Origin: Ischnura elegans
Taxonomy: Eukaryota; Arthropoda; Insecta; Odonata; Coenagrionidae
Assembly (NCBI RefSeq): GCF_921293095.1
Contig: NC_060259.1
Span: forward strand, 41,955,812 to 42,019,811
Direction: 5' to 3'
DNA length: 64,000 nt
The position numbers and the translations under genes were made by a program. Below the pieces are notes generated by a model. The model worked only from the letters and a program-made list of their open reading frames with translations. It was not told where the DNA came from and did no database searches. This document shows positions 48,900 to 62,815 of the stretch, piece after piece. Numbering within the stretch: position 1 is the first letter of the stretch; each line of letters starts with the position of its first letter.

Positions 48900-50330
48900 A
48901 GAAAACCGCAAGTATATCTGAGTTTTCCTTCGCGAGATATTTAATGATAAATATAACGAATTTCAAAGCGCGGGAAAAACTCCCTCACCCCCCAAGCCAC
49001 TGCCGACGAAGCCTCGATGACGTCAAAGGTGCCTAAACATCACGCGAAGCTATTGTTGTGATTGTTTGTAATAGTTGCCAGCAGTTGTGAGAGCTTCGTT
49101 TGTTAGACGTGTTGATTATTTTATATTTAAAGATAAATATCCGACGATAGAGGCTTGGAAGCCCTCATATTTTGCATTATTTATAATATTAATATCTGAG
49201 TAAGGGCATAAAATATAAAACTGGACCCAGTTAAACCAAAAATTTTATAATACCTAAATAACATCGTTGTAGGAGTCTGAGCCACGGCCATTGGAAGGGG
49301 GTACGTTAATTGTAAGTTGATGTTATCGACGGCATATAATTCATTTAAGTACCTATGTAATTAGAACGATTTTGATGTTTACTAATGTCCGCTTAGCTTT
49401 TCTATACAATAACTTCATCCGTTTATTCGTAGGTACCGGATAATTCGTTGTTTAGGACTGCCTGTGCTTGTATTATGAGGTGGATTCCAGTCAATGCAAC
49501 TTTCCCTCGCTGATTGGAGACATCTAGGAACATTTTTGTGCCAAAATAGTGTTATTTTCAACGTGACATCTCCCGTTAAGCTACTGCTAATAATCACAGT
49601 GACGGTGGTTGTAATGCACAAAGTTTGACAAGGTTGAAAAATATCGCCCAAGAGTTATCAGTGTTCCATCGTGATTGAATTGTAAAAAGTGCTATTACGC
49701 TTTCGATAAATGTCTAACAGTAGTTTAAAAATTGTCAGTGGCGTGCTAATCTCAGTTGTTCACCGTAGATATGACATTTCACGATCACGCTATTGAAATA
49801 AAAACTGTGTGTGAAGTATGTTATTCCATTATTTCAACGAATAGTAGTGAGAAAAGTCACCTGTGTCGGCTAATTTAAGGGTTTAAATCAGTGAATAAAT
49901 AGTTGTTTTCATCATAACGAGTTCTGTTATTGTAAGTTGTACGTGATGAATATAAGAATGTGACAGTGACTTCCAGTTTTTGATAAGAGTATTTGCCTAT
50001 TTCCCACTATATTTTTATGGTATATGCTAGTATATTGTTTATGGATTTACCTGTATTATTGAAATAGGTTGTAGCTTGTGTGTGTGTTGCCAGCGGAACC
50101 GATTCGCGATCTCACATGTGGATTGTGTGCAGACTGTTTTGCTGTGAATTCGTACCGTAGGACGGATAGGACTACCTTCTCCGCTAATTCGGCGTTGCCA
50201 AATTCAACAGCACAGCTTACGATCAATATCCTCCAGTATTACAAGTTTCTTTTACATCTCGATTTGCCGCCGACGTATAGCAATAATTTGTCTTAACAAA
50301 TTCCATGAGGGTCCTGGCATCAATTTTTGG
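48900..50330. promoter_or_regulatory. CpG-richer candidate promoter region with CRE
   Basis: CpG dinucleotides are clearly more frequent here than in the flanks (GCGCGGG, TTCGCGAG, ACGCGAAGC, CGATTCGCG). A perfect CRE, TGACGTCA, lies at 49018-49025. No start codon with a recognisable protein follows on either strand. It could serve the unseen first exon of CZIB on the minus strand or an unknown plus-strand gene. Confidence 0.3.
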
Positions 50331-51869
50331 TGTCCTTAAAAAAGGCTGGTGTCCTAACACCCCATGCCACACGCCTTTTAAGCGGCTTGCGGCATATTAT
50401 ATAGATGAAGATGAATTTCAGGTGTACTATTCGAACGAGTGGCAACGTTATCATCCATTTTTCTGATAACTAAAACATACGAAGTGAAACGCTTGTACTT
50501 CATCATCCCGACCCCGCATTATTAATATCCAAAGTAATAATCTAGGCACAATAGCAATTGGAAAACTTGCCCAAGAATAACAGAACAAAATAAAGTGACG
50601 ATGAGCGGCTAAATACTACCTCAAAACAAATTTTACACCATGCGCTCAGCGTATTTCCCAACTCCCTACGGTTGTTTAGGCACCTATGAATTCACGCCTG
50701 GCCTCGGCAACGCTCGGGTGTCTTCGCGCAGTGGTCGGCTCATATAAATCGAGAAAAGTACCAATGGAAATTCCTTTTTTCAAACAACTACTTGGTGGAA
50801 TACGTGTAGTGCTGCTTCTACAGAAAAGAACTCCACTTTAATTCATGTCCAAATGGTCCTTGCCTTTTCAGAGTTTCGAAAAAATGAGTAAATCGACTAC
50901 GAGGTTGAAAACAACGAAAGCCCGTACACAGCTTGTTTTATCAACAAATAGTATTGGAATGTAATTATGCTTAGACGAAAGGACGAACTTCATGCACAAC
51001 TTTGGTCTCTCTGCTCTTATTGCTGCTTAGGCTTGCATACCACAATGCATGCCATCATACTATTTCAAATTTAGACACCAACAGCAGGATTCATATCGTT
51101 CACGTGCATACAAGAAATAGCACGTAAGAGCCTCAAAATGAGCAAATGCACCACCAAATCAGCCAATTTTCTATTTTCAAAACATGAGAACAGGGCAATA
51201 ATTTCTCAATAGAAGGAATTAAGAGTGACTACAAAAAAGGCCTACCCACACACATCTCGCCTTCTAGCCAGAAATGATAATCTAATCCCTTCCATCAATG
51301 TCTATCTTCACACCATTTTCATCACTTCCTATTCTTGCTGAACCACAGCATGCTCCTTTCATTTCTTTCATTAACCAGGGAAAGCTTTCCACTAACCATC
51401 ACCACCACACTCCAAACCACCACTTACTTTACGTACCCACTGTATCCAATGCAATTTGCTTTGTGGTCTTTTATAAGGTAGACAGGAGGACACGTTTATT
51501 TACCTGGACTTTATCCTGCCATTCGCAAGTACTCTATCCTTGATATGCTCCACATGATATGCAAAAATCGTCAACTGTTTGCCAGAATTCCATCCTCAGC
51601 ACTTCAATTTTCTTTTTAGTAAAAATTTCATGTAGTATTATTTTAGTTCATAGTATTTGTTCAAGTGCACAAGAATAAATATTTTCCAGATCACAGCCAA
51701 AATTTTAGCACTATTGAGGAAAACTGGTATACTTCTCAATAAAGTAGGCATAATAATAGTGTCACTCTTCAAATCACTGAAGTGTAAAAAACAATCTTGT
51801 TGCACAGACCAATGAAGATTTTCAAGTTCCATTTGATGCCAAAAATTTATTTTTTCAACAAATAACACC

Positions 51870-52880
51870 AGAAGCTGCTCTGAAGTACATAAAGAGGACC
51901 AAATCTAATTCCCCATGTCCTGATAATATTTTAATTAGGTTTTTTCATGAAGCTACTGAAGTCCTGCCACCATTTATCCGCTAAATTTTTAATTATTCCT
52001 TATCCTACACCCAATTTCCAGCTGCCTGGAAAAAAGGATTTGTCATGCCCATTAGAATGGTTAAAAAAAGCCCAAAACCTATCCGATTTCAGACCCATTT
52101 CAATCCTCTGTGCCCTATCCAAAACATTAGAGGATTGTGCACACACAAGTCACTTCTCACTGGTAATTACTTCTGGTAAACTACACACTTTTCATTCCGG
52201 CTTCCACAAGAGCTTCAACACACAGTCTGCCTTGCTTTAATTCACTAATGATATTCATCTCGCCACTGACAAAAAATTGGTAACCATTATGGTCCTATTC
52301 GATTTTACCAGGGTCTTTGACAGAGTTAATCACACAGTTCTCTTACTCAAGTTGAAATCCCTCAATTTTTCCAACTCTGCCTTTAATCCTGGTTCTTACT
52401 TGACCAATAGAACCCAAGCCATCAACAGCTATGGAGAGGAGTTATCCCCATGGCTCCCAGTTTCATGCAGTGTTCCCCAAGGGCCTGTCCTTGGACCTCT
52501 CCTTTTCACTTTGTATACCCTGGACCTAGATGAAAGTATTAATCACACAAGAACATGCTCTATTCATATGATCTGCAAATTTATATTCACTGTTCTCCTG
52601 ATGATCTTCCATTTTTCATTGAAATAATTAACGGCTATATTTGCTCCACCAGCCATTGGGCTAAAATCAACTTCTTACATCTAAACCCAATAAAAACTCA
52701 TGCCATCATTTTTGGAAATTCAAAAATTTTGAATAGCATCAATCACGATAGTCTTCAGCCTATCCACATTCACATGAGCATTGTTAATTTTTTTTAAACT
52801 GTTCGATGCCTTGGCATCAATCCTTTCAGCAACTTAAAATGGAACCAGCATAAAATGGAAATGTGCAATAAGGGAAAAAT
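51870..52880 (+). pseudogene. CR1/Jockey-like LINE reverse transcriptase, decayed
   Basis: Plus-strand fragments in shifting frames: LSDFRPISILCALSKTLE (52075-52130), MVLFDFTRVFDRVNHTVLLL (52280-52345; motif A, FDF..VFD), SCSVPQGPVLGPLLFTLYTL (52465-52525; motif B), a broken YADD-equivalent (52556-52575) and KINFLHLNPIKTHAIIFGNS (52664-52724). Stops and at least two frameshifts make it inactive. The GVPQGSVLGPLLF-type motif points to the CR1/L2/Jockey group, not RTE. Confidence 0.8.
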
Positions 52881-53104
52881 TCTGTATTTATTGTAGTTTC
52901 AAAAGAAAAATTCACCTGTTCACACAAGAATTTCACTTGTAACCTCATTGATTTTTCCAATTATGGATTATTCTATATGAGCGTAAAACGAACAAATGTT
53001 CTTGAAATAAGTATCCAGTGATTAATCAACAGCTGAATTAGGTTTATATTTCATGTTGTTGCAAAGTTGAGCATGTTTCTGAGTACTTTGTTGTCTTGAA
53101 GCGG

Positions 53105-53300
53105 CTGCCTCTTGGCTCCCTACGAAACTACTTCATGGGGTCTTTTCTGCTCTCCCTCTATAAAAACTCATATTCCTGAATACCACTACAACCTATTCAC
53201 CGTCAGAACTACTGTTCCCATCAGAGGAATCCTGGCAAACCTACACCGTCTCCACATACCCCAAGCCCGTATAAATCCTCCTCATAAACCTAGGATTTAA
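53105..53300 (+). pseudogene. Possible tail of the same LINE
   Basis: A frame reading PEYHYNLFTVRTTVPIRGIL resembles the C-terminal tails of CR1/Jockey-type proteins but is too diverged to be sure. Distance and strand agree with the fragment upstream. Confidence 0.25.
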
Positions 53301-54312
53301 TCCCACTTTTAGGGCTTAGAATATGCTACATATATAGCCATTTTCCATTCTGGCTCTAGAAAAAAAATCTACCCAGCAAATTATAAATTTGCCAATCGAC
53401 AAAAATATACTTCCACAAATTGAGTCCAGAGGCCACTTTCCACCAAATATTGAAGCTGGCATGCTATAATGTAATTCCTTGCTTATCTGTATCATGTTTT
53501 ACACTTACTGTATGGCATTAATAGTCATATTCATTATTTCTTGTCCAAAAACTCATGATCTCCAAAATTTATAACAGATACAATGAAGTATCTTGAAACA
53601 GTATATACATATTTCAATATAATATTTTTAAACATCTCTGGTACAATTTCAAGTGCTTGATGCTAACAGTCCATTCTCCAGTGACACATTTCCATGAACT
53701 GATCATCTTCAAGTATGGATCCACAGAATATCCTTTACTTCAAAACAATGTCCAATATTGGCTTCTTCCTCGTAGCTGATGCTGTCATTCCTTCATTCCT
53801 CTTAGCAAAAGTTTTCAATTTCATAACAGAACGTTAAACACATTTTCAGAACATTCTTCAAGCACACCTTCAACAGAATCTGGTGTCTCACTCACATACA
53901 TTCATCCTATTATTTATGCTTTGACCATAGCTCCCTCTTGTGTATGCTTTTTGCTTAAGTACATCTTGAATAAGCTCAAGCCTTTCCATTCAAACCTAAT
54001 TTGCTTTCTTTTCCACAGAGCACACCAAAATTTGTGCTCAAGTGCTGGCTATGAATTCTTGACTTTCATTTTATCATTTCCAATGGCATTCCACCCTAAT
54101 CACTAGATTTCATTTGCACCCATCCATTCACCTCATTCATCAACCTAATATTTTCATTCACATACTTATCTCAGGTTCAAAAAGTCAGAATGTTTACACA
54201 GCCCATCCCTCAACAGGTCCACTGTAAGCAGCTTCTGCCACCCATGGTCACATAATGAATGATGAAAGTAATTTATCGATGGAACAAATCAGGCTAACGT
54301 CCTTCGCAGTAG

Positions 54313-54540
54313 CCACAACATGTGAAGGATTGCTACGTGCTTGCACATCACACGTTGCTTTATGAAGTTCCCATCATTATCAAAAGATTAACTCCAACTG
54401 ATATCCTAGGCATCCAACCTTTTTATGCCTTAGCTAAGATCCCCTCTGAAATGAACATCAGTCTAATCACCCGTGAACCCATCCTTCAAAGGATGTGGAA
54501 TTCAAAACTTGATAGAGCACAATTAGAATCACTAAAGGTA
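54313..54540 (+). CDS. Candidate exon of unrecognised gene
   Basis: Open frame of about 76 codons between an AG acceptor-like site (54311-54312) and a GT following CTAAAG (54541). The protein (..RLTPTDILGIQPFYALAK, MNISLITREPILQRMWNSKL) has a plausible composition but I recognise no family. It could be a decayed element or chance. Confidence 0.2.
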
Positions 54541-54959
54541 TTACCATTCTAGATCAGTTATTATTCAATGAGTAAGAAACAATTTAAATCATTTATGCCA
54601 AATATTTTTTCATTGATTTTAGAAATCCATGGCCTCTTAATTCACAAATTTTAGCGGTAATTCAGTTCAGTTAGAGCAATTTCCACTTCTTTTGACTCTC
54701 AATAAACAAAAACTGTTAAAATTTACTAATTCAATTTGACTATGACTCCTCCCATTTTTGCACCTAATATGGTGCAGGCTAATACTCAGAAAATCTGTGA
54801 GTTCGATAACAATTATGGCACACATCTTACCTTTCATATACGTTAATATGCCATCATCTATAAATGAGATAGCAAATAGAACAAAACATCACTTTAGATA
54901 GATTTGGTGGAAAAGAAAAGTAATTGTACCAAAGTCTGAAAGATGGAACACAGACATTA

Positions 54960-55620
54960 ATGACAACATAAAGACGAATGATACCACAAAGACAGCATGT
55001 ATCACGGAGATTAGGCACTTCCAGATGAAAAACATAAAGGAAGAAGAATCAAAGATGAAAATTTAGCAGTGCTTACAAAAATAATTTACTGAGAAGGAAA
55101 TCATACGGAAAATACAGAAATAACTTGAACTTGAAAAAAACAAGGCACCTGAAACAGAAAACACCAACAATGAATTGATGACGCGTGTTCAACAGTGCAG
55201 CAAATTACATCCTAAACCATTAACCAAGAGAGCTGAGTCTTTGATAAAGTAACAGGATACAGGGATATGAAAATAATTATGAATGATGACCAACAGCCAC
55301 GGTATTTTAATGCACATAGATAGAATATGTTAAGTATTTACAACAAAATTTTCCATCAAAGACAGATAATAGAAAACCTTAACAACAGCCACATCTGCAC
55401 AAAGAAAAGGAATCAAGTTGGGAGGTCTATCATTGGCTCAAAATGCTCTCAGACAAGATGCACATCAACAAATCATTCAAGGCGGCATTCACCGACATGC
55501 AAATAGACCTAGACAGTGCAGAATGAAAGAGATTGATCAGCAATGATTAGAAAAAAAAATTCTGGACTTCAAAAGAACAGAATCACCAACATGCGAGCAA
55601 GAAAACGAGGTAGAATGAAA
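54960..55620 (+). pseudogene. Possible very old LINE fragment
   Basis: Scattered pieces such as EIIRKIQK.LELEKNKAPETE resemble the region just upstream of LINE reverse-transcriptase domains (..AIKxLKxxKAPGxD). Frames are badly broken. Low confidence. Confidence 0.2.
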
Positions 55621-58600
55621 AAGAAAGCCGGACAAAATTTAGCAGCAATGCCACATTTGTACGGGAACTAGCTGTAAGAGAGTGCAAAATGTGAAACGTG
55701 AAAAAGGGGAATTAGGAATAAAATTACATTTAAAAGGTCATAGATGAAACAAGACTTGAAACCAAGGGATGGGTAGATCTGAAAGTACACTTGATAATAA
55801 ATGACTTTGGTAGGACGAGTGTAACACAAACTCATGTTCAGCTCGATTCAACAAGAACAGAAAAAGTTGGTGCATGAATAACAGAGAAAATCCCGATAGA
55901 GTTAGGAGTGTGAGAATAGATTGTAAATACAATGAAACCCTACACCACCTTGGAGGTCACATAAAATGAGATTACACTCAACAGATGCTAGGATTTGAGC
56001 TGCAAAAAATATTACAGCCACCAATTTGACAGCAAGTCTATGTAATTACCAAAATGGAAGATAGATGCTACACGGCATGATTTTTGCCATAGTACTTGGA
56101 TGGATGGATTAGTACAACTACCTAACTACAGTAGGCACTAAAAACATACGTAGTATAAATCAAATGGTCAATAATTAGCCCATTGCTCCCCAGCTTTATA
56201 TGCTCCAATGTATCTATATTTTTTCACCAGTCTTCCTCTACTTGCACTTAAATGAGATGATGCTCAAATGAAACTTAATTAATGGACAGATATAAAAACT
56301 TTATAACGTAACCAGCTAAATACCAATCTCAAGGTAACTTTGAAACCATCTGGAAGTGTAAAATTCTGATTCAGCTTGTAAACAGAGAGAAAACTAATGA
56401 ACTTCTACTCTGAAAATATTAGAAGTTTACCACTCTCCTAATTTCCTTTCCAAATATAATCAGGCAAAAATGCAGGACAGGCATCGTTTGAGCAAAACAA
56501 TGGAAGAATCATCATCAATCCTGTTCTTGAAACACTGTAACCCTGAGTAAAACCAGAATCATAAAAGCTAACTATTTACAGCATGTACAAATGCAATGCA
56601 AATTTCACATTAACGCTTTATAAATATTTGTATACTCTAAAAATCTTGTGCGACTTCTCCTATGGCGTAGTTCGGAAACCCCACCAAATTTGAAATATGG
56701 ATGGCCACGCTCCCACTATCCAAGGCCAAATTCTGTCACTCAAGTTCGAGGAGTAAATTTCCAGGGATGGGCACAATGGATAACAACTTCATTTTACATT
56801 TCCATTAATAGCAGGAATAGTTGCAGGCATTACAGCACGAAACTGCATGGCTATTAGCAAAGTCTTCATCTACATCATACCAAATGGGCATTGTGTTATC
56901 TCGATCCCAATTGTTGCTACAAAGCTGGAAATATAATGGCATCCGTCAGAGACCCGGGAAAATGTGCTAAAATTTAGTATTTAAGAACACACTAAAATCT
57001 ATGAAAAAGGTGGAATGGTAAATATCAGAGAATGCAGAAATATACAAGCTTTCATTCGATGTATTTCACTTCAAAATCCATTGAGCCTTCTTTGAGGTAC
57101 AAATACTTTAACTCAGTTGACAGAATTTAACAATGGATAGAAGATGAAGAACAACTTCTGCATATGCATAAGCATTCCCAGTGAATGTCGTAAGATTAAT
57201 ATGCACGCATGTAACTCATTTTAGGTACCACAAAAAACCAGCAAAGCTTTTAAAAAAGGAGGCAAAATATGCCATAATCTTAAAAAAAAATTTTCATGAA
57301 ATTATAAGGAAGAATGGGTATAGAAGGAAAGAGTCCCAACGTACTGGCCTTGACACTAACTCACACCAAATGTTAGCGAAGAACTCTCACAAAAAAATAC
57401 CGAAACATTTAAGCTTGGTATTTTAGCCACCAGGCAACGAAATGCGAGGAATAGCGATGAGATGGGAATAACAAAAGCAAATGAGTGAATAAAAAACCTA
57501 TATGAATGAATTTGTGTATTACTCAAGCCATCTATAGCTAAGTAGCTGAAAGTTAAAGTAAAACTAAATACCTATGAACTACTTCAAATTATCAGCACAA
57601 TTTTTTTCAAATATAGAATTCACTAATGATGAGCATCAGCATTACATAAATTTTACTAAAGGTGTTTACACTAGCTACTCAAAATCAAGACGATAAATTA
57701 CACACAATCTGTGCAAACTAATAACGAACTTCATACTCTTATAAGTACAAAAATTGCTTTCAGTGAAGCTGAAAATTTTTCATAAAAACTAGTCAACAAT
57801 GGAATTATAATAATAATGTGTACCCACATAATTTGAATCCTGAAATCAGTTAATGATGATTACTAAAAAACATTAATATTTAATGCCACCGTCTCCAACC
57901 AGCAATCATGATAAACCAGGAAAATTTAAAAAAACAGGCTTTTTATGCAAATTTATGAATGAACTGTTTTGAGGAGGGCAAGACTATTTTGGGGCCCAGT
58001 GCATATTATTTATTTGGTGCTCTTGCAACAAGAATGTATGGAATAAGACCAAAAACCTTTACCGAAGAAAACAGTATAGGCTGAAGAGCTCAAGTCATCT
58101 TACAATGAGCCAGAATGCAATGGCAGTAGATTCAGATGATATTACTATAAGGTGCTGCTGGGAGTGCAGATTAACACAATTTTAAAGGCCGTTTTAGAAG
58201 GGGGAAAATGATTACACTGGTTGGAACTGCATTAATTTCCCATAATGACATGGTATCGTACGAATGCACGAACAAAATTAAAACGGGTTATTTTGCAATA
58301 TCACATCCATGCATTCTGGCAACCCACCACTTCACACGACGCAATATTGACTGACCCATGTATGCCATGTGTCAGGTCTGATAGTAAAAATTACATGCCC
58401 TGTGTATAACAGCTTTAAGAATAATTAAGAATTTAAAGTGTTTACCAACCACTATCAATCACAGCCATGAAACGGGGAAAGAATTTATTATCATAATATC
58501 CTCAAGGAGATGTGCTATTCTTATCATAAAAGTAAATTTCTTTTTTGTGGGACAGCAGCATGAACACTTTCGAGATCCTTCAATGAAATTAAGAATTCAG

Positions 58601-60315
58601 TTGAATGGCAGCATTGGATTAAACTTACAGCAGTCTAACCAACGGTGTTTATTAGAATACACCTACCTTCTATTGTTGTTAAGAGGTTCTTTACTCAAAA
58701 GCTATGCATAAACACTGACCAAATATAATTGAAATCATTATTTAAGTAAAACTAATGAATTTACTGGTGCTGAATGAAGTGACAGATATTTTCATCCTGA
58801 AAACAATGTATCCATATGTAGACACACACAAAATGTAATGAAACTACCTTTTCATAAATGACTGGGCTATGCTTCAACAATAAGTAAGTCGTCAGTAAGT
58901 GAAAAATAACCTCCCCCTTACACCATGAAGTCTGAAATAAACCCCAGGAGAGAGAGTGTTCCCCCACCCAGTATTAAAATTTCATGCCTTCAGAAATAGT
59001 TACGGCAAAACTGGCTTGCTCAATAATATGCTTAAATATTGACTGCTCCTAGAAAAACTGTGTAGTGTCTCCCTGTAAAGTAGATATTCACTGTTCAAAC
59101 AACAGGAACATACCAAATGAGACCAAAAATCTATATTGAGAGGAAACTGATACAAAAATAATAAAAGGTCAAAAATCTCAAATCATCTAACAATGACTAC
59201 ACTCACTATGTCATTGATAGGGCGTGCATTGATATTTGTGTCCATAAAAACTACCTCTGCAAGTTGAGATAAACTATAGTTTTTTTTCGCAACAAAAACT
59301 GTAACTGAAAATGTTACAAGAACAAGGATTTGGAATCCCAAAGAAGTTGATGAATACTGAAAGGGCATCACAGTAGCATCAATTAGTCTTCAAATTCCAT
59401 ACAAGTAAAATTGGGTGATAAAAGCCAAAACAACAAGGTAATATTATCATCAATTTAGCTTCTGATTCCTAAACAGAAACTCAGCATTTTATGACTACCG
59501 ATTTTATTAAAGAGTAAAAAACTAATGTCATAAAGTGTAGTCCTTTCAGTTAACAGGGAGTAAATAGTATTTAATCATTTCATCAGTTATAATGGTAAAA
59601 TCACAGCTTCTGATACTGACAACTAATCATCAACACTTTTGGTTTACAGCTTTGCTATAATGGACTGGAAATTAAATGGAATGATTGTTTTTCTTTAAAT
59701 TCTTCCAAATACAGTGCCCCAATTCATCAGCTGCTCCATACATGCAATGCATACCAGAAATTAAATACACTGATATATTACAAAGACTAATCGACATATT
59801 ACAGAAAAAGACCCGATTAACGAACCTCTAATTATGATTAAGAAAACATCCACTGCTTGAAGTCCTAAGTCTCAGGCCCACACCTTTCTCATTTATAATG
59901 CATAGAAAAACTCCCAAAACAAACTGGTATCATAACAAAACCTCCCGAAAATGACATTCATACACAGGACCCAGTTAGGAATACAAATTCTCCAAAGCAA
60001 AATGTTTCATTCAGATATAATCTTCCGATAGAATATTCCACATTTAGTAGTGTATGGGCCCTAATGGAGAATTAATTGCCATGTTATTTACAGAGGTTGC
60101 ATTCTAAGAAAATAGTGGAGAAGCTCCCTTCATACATAAAACTCGTAGACAGACCAGGTGGAGTTGGGAGGCGCAAAATTTCCTAGCTTCTGAATCTTCC
60201 ACAACATGCTTGGCATTATAATGCATGATCACTTTATTTAAGCTCAGTAATTTCAATTCTTGGAGCTCAATTTTTACTTGTTAGTAAACAATTCTCTCTG
60301 TAGAGATCAAGGACT
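55621..60315. other. No gene seen
   Basis: About 4.7 kb of AT-rich sequence without recognisable genes, RNA genes or transposon ends. Confidence 0.5.
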
Positions 60316-60323
60316 TGGACACA

Positions 60324-61906
60324 TTATTATTATAGTATTCTACCGATTAAGGTAGGTTTCCATGGAGTACGCAAGAAGTGATCTGGGTGCCTCCCTTTCC
60401 TTCCAGCTCTGCCTTCTTTAACTCACAGTAAGGCCTACTCTCTTTCAATCTATCTAAAAATCCTATTCTTTTCCTTCCCCTCCCTCGTTTCCCTAACATT
60501 CTACCCTCTAACACCATTTTCAACATCCCCTCACCGCTAAGCACTAACTCCATCCATACCTTCTGTCTCCTCCGTATCTCATCTAAAAGCTGTCTCTCGC
60601 CAACCATATCCAGCGCTTCGTCATTCCTTTTCCTCTCCGTCCATTTCACCCTCTCCATTCTTCTCCATACCCACATCTCGAATGCCTCCAATCTTCTCTC
60701 GTCTTCTTTCCTCAGTGTCCACGTTTCCGCACCGTAGAGAGCTACACTCCAGATCAAACTCTTCACTAACCTTTTCTTTAAACTCTTACATAACGATCCT
60801 CTTAGAAGCTCCTTCCTGTTCATGAACGCCTCCTTCGCTAATGCAATTCTCTTCCTGATGTCCTTACTACTGTATCCGTTTTCCTCTAACGTACTGCCTA
60901 AATAGCTGAATTGCTCAACTTGGTCAAGTTTTTCACCACCCACCTTTATCTTGAGTCTCACATTCCTCGCTCGTGATGCTTTACAAAACCGCATAACCTT
61001 AGTTTTCTTGTGATTAATCCTCATCCCATACTCCTCGCACCGCTCGTATAACGCATCCACTAGAGCCTGCAGCCCCATCTCTGACTGGCTAATCAGCGCC
61101 TGATCATCCGCGAATCTCACTGATTTGAATATCATTCCTCCCACTTTTATTCCAGCTTCTAACTCATCCCACGCGTCCCTTACCATCTCTTCAGCATACA
61201 CGTTAAAGAGCAGCGGCGATAGAGGACAGCCTTGCCTCACACCTCGGCCAATGCTTGCCCACCCAGATTCTCCGTCCGCTACCCTCACTTGCGCAGTCTG
61301 GGCCATATACAGATTACGAATCAGTCGTCTATCCCTCCAATCTACACCTATTCTCTTCAGAATATCCATTAACTTTACCCAGTTCACCCTATCAAACGCT
61401 TTCTCAAAATCCACGAAACACGCATATACGTCCTGGTCATATTCTAGGTTCCTCTCGACGAGGGACCTCATTATTGCTATTGCATCACGAGTTGACTTCC
61501 CTTTTCTGAAACCAAATTGATCTTCCCCCAAATACTCGCTTGCCCTCGCCTCCATTCGTCTGTTCAATATCCTCAGCACCACTTTCGCCGCATGCAATAT
61601 TAAGCTGATAGTCCTATAATCTCCGCATTCCACAGCTTTCTTCTTTTTCGGAAGCGGAATTAAAACCATCTTCACGAAATCTTCCGGCCAACATCCCTCC
61701 TCATAGATCCTGCGCACTAATTAAAAACCTTTCCTTACCTTCCTTCCCTAGATTCTTCAGAAGCTCACACGGGATATTGTCCACGCCTACTGCTTTCCTA
61801 GCCTTCATATCACGAAGTGCTCTCTCTATTTCCGAATCTAATATCTCCGGCCCAAGATTATCCTCCTCCACTGCACTTTCCTCCTCTAGAGTCAATCTTT
61901 CACACA
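60324..61906 (-). mobile_element. Young 5'-truncated RTE/BovB-like LINE insertion
   Basis: 1583-bp minus-strand insertion with an 8-bp duplication TGGACACA (60316-60323, 61907-61914). The 3' end is an (ATA)n-like short repeat after GGTAGAATAC, as is usual for RTE elements instead of poly(A). The GC content is much higher than the surroundings, suggesting it is recent. It starts within the pre-RT region (..LEEESAVEEDNLG). Confidence 0.88.
60347..61717 (-). pseudogene. RTE-like LINE reverse transcriptase (456 codons, upstream part frameshifted)
   Basis: Reverse transcriptase of a non-LTR retrotransposon, which copies its RNA at a nicked target. Motifs by residue: LIPLPKKKKAVECGDYRTIS (19-38), GEDQFGFRKGKSTRDAI (64-80), CFVDFEKAFDRVNW (100-113, catalytic Asp103), RQGCPLSPLLF (161-171), FADDQAL (202-208, catalytic Asp204/205), FSYLGSTLEENG, then the ALYGAETWTLRKEDERRLEA and MWVWRRMERVKWTERKRND tail that marks RTE/BovB. 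The catalytic residues are intact. Residues encoded at 61701-61890 are in another frame, so at least one frameshift separates them; the endonuclease domain is absent because of 5' truncation. The element is therefore inactive. Confidence 0.88.
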
Positions 61907-62115
61907 TGGACACAGGCTGCAAAAAATAATCCCAGACAACACCATGAAATTTTTACTTTTGATAGAAAGGTCTACTATCAAGTGAATTGTAATCATAAAT
62001 AAATGCATTAGTAAATGGGGTAGGGTTATAGTTGGATATTATACTTTTATGGTACTTATGAGAGTATAAGACTCATACTTCCAATGATGAATAATAATTG
62101 GAGGTCATCACCTAG

Positions 62116-62301
62116 GTTTTGGATGAGCCCAGGGTCTACTTATCAATACATTACCCTGAGGTTTCTCTTGGTGGTCCACTGCCAGATGAGCTCATTTCAC
62201 CAGAGTATGATAACGTATACACAAAGCAGGCAACATGTGTCACATTGTGTCGTGAAGTGTCGACCAGTAATATTAAAATGGCACAACTAATAAAAGAAAT
62301 A
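62116..62301 (+). CDS. Candidate exon of unrecognised gene
   Basis: Bounded by a CACCTAG acceptor and an AGAG/GTAAAT donor. The frame encodes VLDEPRVYLSIHYPEVSLGG, PLPDELISPEYDNVYTKQAT and CVTLCREVSTSNIKMAQLIK. Codon use and GC content look coding compared with the surroundings. I do not recognise the family. The exon ends in phase 1. Confidence 0.35.
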
Positions 62302-62677
62302 AACAGAGGTAAATGTAAGGGAAAAGACTAGCTCTACAGTCACCCAAAGAAAATTCCGTCAGAATAATCCTTCCTTTATCGAAGACACTGCATCTCAAGT
62401 GCGAAGTGGGCTCCTTTTTACAAATGTTCTTACAGCAGACATGCAAGAACTAACTCTCACATATAAGTTAAAAATAGGAAGGCATGCATACAATTATTGT
62501 AAGAAAATAGGTGATATATAATGAGAATTCTAGACCTTATTACTACAAAGAGTGTAAATAAGTTACGTACTTTCACCGTACATTGTTCTTTGCCACAATA
62601 TGAAAACATATATGTTGTCACTAAGGCCAAATTCCAATCCACTTTGGGGTATACTAAGCATACCTAAGTTTCTCCAG

Positions 62678-62815
62678 TTTCAAGAAGTGACATCTTTTAT
62701 TCGACTAAAGGAAAATTCCATGACCAAAACAGGATGTACTACGTTTAGTACAACTGAAGGCTTCCAACAGAGTGATACCAGCCTTGTTAAAGAAGCACTG
62801 AAGAAACATTAAAAT
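62678..62815 (+). CDS. Candidate last exon of unrecognised gene
   Basis: After a TTTCTCCAG acceptor the frame runs FQEVTSFIRLKENSMTKTGC, TTFSTTEGFQQSDTSLVKEA, LKKH and a TAA stop. The phase (0) does not fit the donor at 62301 directly, so if both are real an exon is missing between them. Function unknown. Confidence 0.25.

Noticed and set aside
61125..61520. The 131-residue plus-strand frame over the LINE.
   Set aside because: It is an antisense shadow of the reverse-transcriptase frame at 60347-61717.
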